Below, piece after piece: positions 62,359-64,000 of a DNA stretch of 64,000 nt (position 1 is the stretch's first letter; each line of letters opens with the position of its first letter). Both the position numbers and the translations under genes were made by a program. A model generated the notes under the pieces. It saw nothing but the letters and a program-made list of their open reading frames with translations. It made no database searches and was not told where the DNA came from. This DNA comes from Chromobacterium sinusclupearum (lineage in GTDB: Bacteria; Pseudomonadota; Gammaproteobacteria; Burkholderiales; Chromobacteriaceae), in NCBI RefSeq assembly GCF_002902845.1, contig NZ_PPTF01000068.1, positions 194,164 to 258,163 on the forward strand, read 5' to 3'.

Positions 62359-63876
62359 TCACTCTATGGTTTCGGATTCGCGGCTCAAGGATTGTTTGTT
62401 GCCGTACATCTTGCGGTCGGCCACCGCCAGCAATTCGTCAATCAGCAGGCCGTCTTCCGGGTAGTAAGCGGTACCGATGCTGACGCCGACCAGGACGCGA
62501 TGCTGCTCAACCTGATAGGGAAGCTGGATGGACTGTTTCAGCCGAGTGGTCACCTTGTCGGCCTCGCGGTTGGATTCGACGTCTTCCATGAGGATCACGA
62601 ACTCGTCGCCGCCGATGCGGGCGACGGTATCCTCATCGCGCACCACGTCCTGGATGCGGGCTGCGATCAATTGCAAAATCCGGTCGCCTACCACATGGCC
62701 GAAGGTGTCGTTGACTGGTTTGAAACGGTCCAAGTCGAGAAACAGCAGCGCCAGCCGCTTGCCGTTGCGGTCGACGCGGCTGATGGCGTGCTGCAGTCGG
62801 TCGTAGAACAAATTGCGGTTGGCCAGGCCCGTCAGCCGGTCGTGATTGGCCAGATGGAACAGCTGGCTTTCCCGCTGGCGCCGCAAATTGCTGCTGCGGA
62901 CAAAGCTGTAACTGGCCAAGGCTAACCCTGCGGCGAGCAGCAGGCTCAACAGCAGCCAGACCGACCATTCAAACAGGCCGATTTGCGCCCAGCCCTGCTG
63001 CCAGCGCAAGGTGAGGCGCAGCGGCTGATTGCCGCCGCCCAGCATCTGAGTGGCCTCCAGGCGCGGGAACAGCAGTTGCTCCAGCTGGCTGGACCCGGCG
63101 CTGCCCAGCCGCAGCGCGTGGCCATCTGGCGGTTGCGGCGGATCATCGCGATGGCGGATGCTGAGCTCCATGCCGGTGGGCAGAGACAAGTCGGCGGGCA
63201 GCAGAGAATCGGCGCGGATGAACAGCATGGCGAAATGCTTGGGTTGCAGATCGAGCATCCTGGGGGACTGTTGAGTGTCGATGTCCCGCAGCAGCGCGTA
63301 GCCGGTTTCGCCTTGCGGGAGAGTCAATTGGCGCGACAACGTGGTGCGGCCGCTGTTCAGGCTCTCTTGCAAGGCGTCGCGCAATTGCGGCTGTTGCCAG
63401 GCGTCGCGGCCTATCAGCTGTAGATTCGTTTGCGACTGCGGTTCGGCAAACATCAGCGGAAAGTATTCATCTTGTCCGGCGGGCGGTGTCGCGTCGCTGG
63501 AGAAGCCGCGCAGGCGATAGCCTTTGCCATACTCGTGTTGCAGTTTCTGTTTGAAATCAGCCAGTTGAACGGCTGGGATGCGCTCAATGTGAGCCAGTGC
63601 GGAGATCTGAGGGTAGCGCCGCAGCAGCTGCAGGACAAATGGATGTTTTTGCCGAGTTTCGCTGCGATGGTCCAGCGCGCTGAAGGTGGCATAGCTGTCG
63701 AGCACGGTCTCGTTGGTCAGCAGGCGCTGTTTCAATTGCTCGGTCAACTGCTGCATCTGGTTGTTGAATTGCTGCTCCGCGCCCAACAGCGAGCGGCTGG
63801 CGATGGACAGCGCGGCCAGTGCGCTGAGCATCAGCCAAAGAGCTATGCATACAACATAAACCAGTCTTGCTTGCAT
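62359..63876 (-). CDS. diguanylate cyclase with periplasmic sensor domain
   Basis: The 505-aa protein has TM1 at about 8-28, a periplasmic domain of about 270 residues that resembles a CHASE-type sensor (YPQISALAHIERIPAVQLADF), TM2 at about 308-330 and a GGDEF domain. The active site GGDEF is at about 422-426, with an intact I-site RDED five residues earlier. It should be an inner-membrane c-di-GMP synthase sensing an external signal. Region 63877-64000 after it shows no gene. Confidence 0.9.
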   Translation of the reverse strand: MQARLVYVVCIALWLMLSALAALSIASRSLLGAEQQFNNQMQQLTEQLKQRLLTNETVLDSYATFSALDHRSETRQKHPFVLQLLRRYPQISALAHIERIPAVQLADFKQKLQHEYGKGYRLRGFSSDATPPAGQDEYFPLMFAEPQSQTNLQLIGRDAWQQPQLRDALQESLNSGRTTLSRQLTLPQGETGYALLRDIDTQQSPRMLDLQPKHFAMLFIRADSLLPADLSLPTGMELSIRHRDDPPQPPDGHALRLGSAGSSQLEQLLFPRLEATQMLGGGNQPLRLTLRWQQGWAQIGLFEWSVWLLLSLLLAAGLALASYSFVRSSNLRRQRESQLFHLANHDRLTGLANRNLFYDRLQHAISRVDRNGKRLALLFLDLDRFKPVNDTFGHVVGDRILQLIAARIQDVVRDEDTVARIGGDEFVILMEDVESNREADKVTTRLKQSIQLPYQVEQHRVLVGVSIGTAYYPEDGLLIDELLAVADRKMYGNKQSLSRESETIE

Positions 63877-64000
63877 GTTAAAACCATCGACATAAATTCG
63901 GCAATGACTGATTCTATAAGAATGGGGGGTTATTTTTTAGCAATAAATCGGAGAAACAGCGAATTAAGTAATAGTACGTAACGCATGGCGAGAGGCCAGC

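Overview
The window is a high-GC, densely packed bacterial chromosome segment. Gene content points to a betaproteobacterium of the Chromobacteriaceae, most likely Chromobacterium or a close relative. The signs are a chitooligosaccharide uptake operon, many chemoreceptors and diguanylate cyclases, LPS-core genes waaC-waaA with a WaaE-like transferase, an EnvZ/OmpR pair, a chromosomal AAC(6')-like gene and OhrR/Ohr. The genus is inferred from overall content, not from a marker gene. No rRNA, tRNA, CRISPR array, phage or complete insertion sequence was seen.

Layout. 0-2.5 kb: end of an MFS transporter, a conserved hypothetical, a 191-bp MITE with perfect 26-bp ends and three small exported proteins. 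2.5-13 kb: a long minus-strand run of small enzymes and transporters (YdcZ-type exporter, NTF2-like, YkgJ, P-loop kinase, DinB, ABM, NUDIX, phosphodiesterase, thioesterase, exported penicillin-V-acylase-like amidase, MAPEG, GT-B glycosyltransferase, rlhA). 13-24.4 kb: two chemoreceptors flank a six-gene operon that looks like a complete route for chitin oligosaccharides: outer-membrane porin, binding protein, two permeases, cytosolic GH3 beta-N-acetylglucosaminidase and MsiK/UgpC-type ATPase. 24.4-31.6 kb: palindromic repeats, a B3/B4-domain protein, glycerol genes glpD, glpF and glpK, then divergent pyk. 31.7-41 kb: scattered accessory genes, including a YcaQ-type glycosylase, a PtsN-like EIIA, a diguanylate cyclase and a MocR regulator divergent from a ferredoxin-reductase/M24-peptidase pair. 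41-47 kb: thiC under a TPP riboswitch, a PCMT-like methyltransferase, rhodanese, ung, a CorC-like protein and an AAC(6')-like acetyltransferase. 47-51.5 kb: degenerate repeats, LPS-core genes and a dense DnaA-box cluster. 51.5-64 kb: a secreted chorismate-lyase-like protein, a CBS protein, an AraC-alkyltransferase fusion, a LysR/exporter pair, EnvZ/OmpR, a secreted protein with a strikingly regular cysteine ladder, quinone oxidoreductase, YqiA, OhrR/Ohr and a second diguanylate cyclase.

Most unusual signals. (1) There are twelve exact TTATCCACA 9-mers plus two TTATTCACA. They include three tandem pairs spaced exactly 29 bp apart with unrelated spacers, and a seven-box cluster upstream of and into waaC. 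(2) A secreted protein has ten cysteines with gaps of 8,9,10,9,8,9,10,9,8 residues. (3) A MITE has a diverged relative 46 kb away that lies in a pair of 225-bp-period degenerate repeats.
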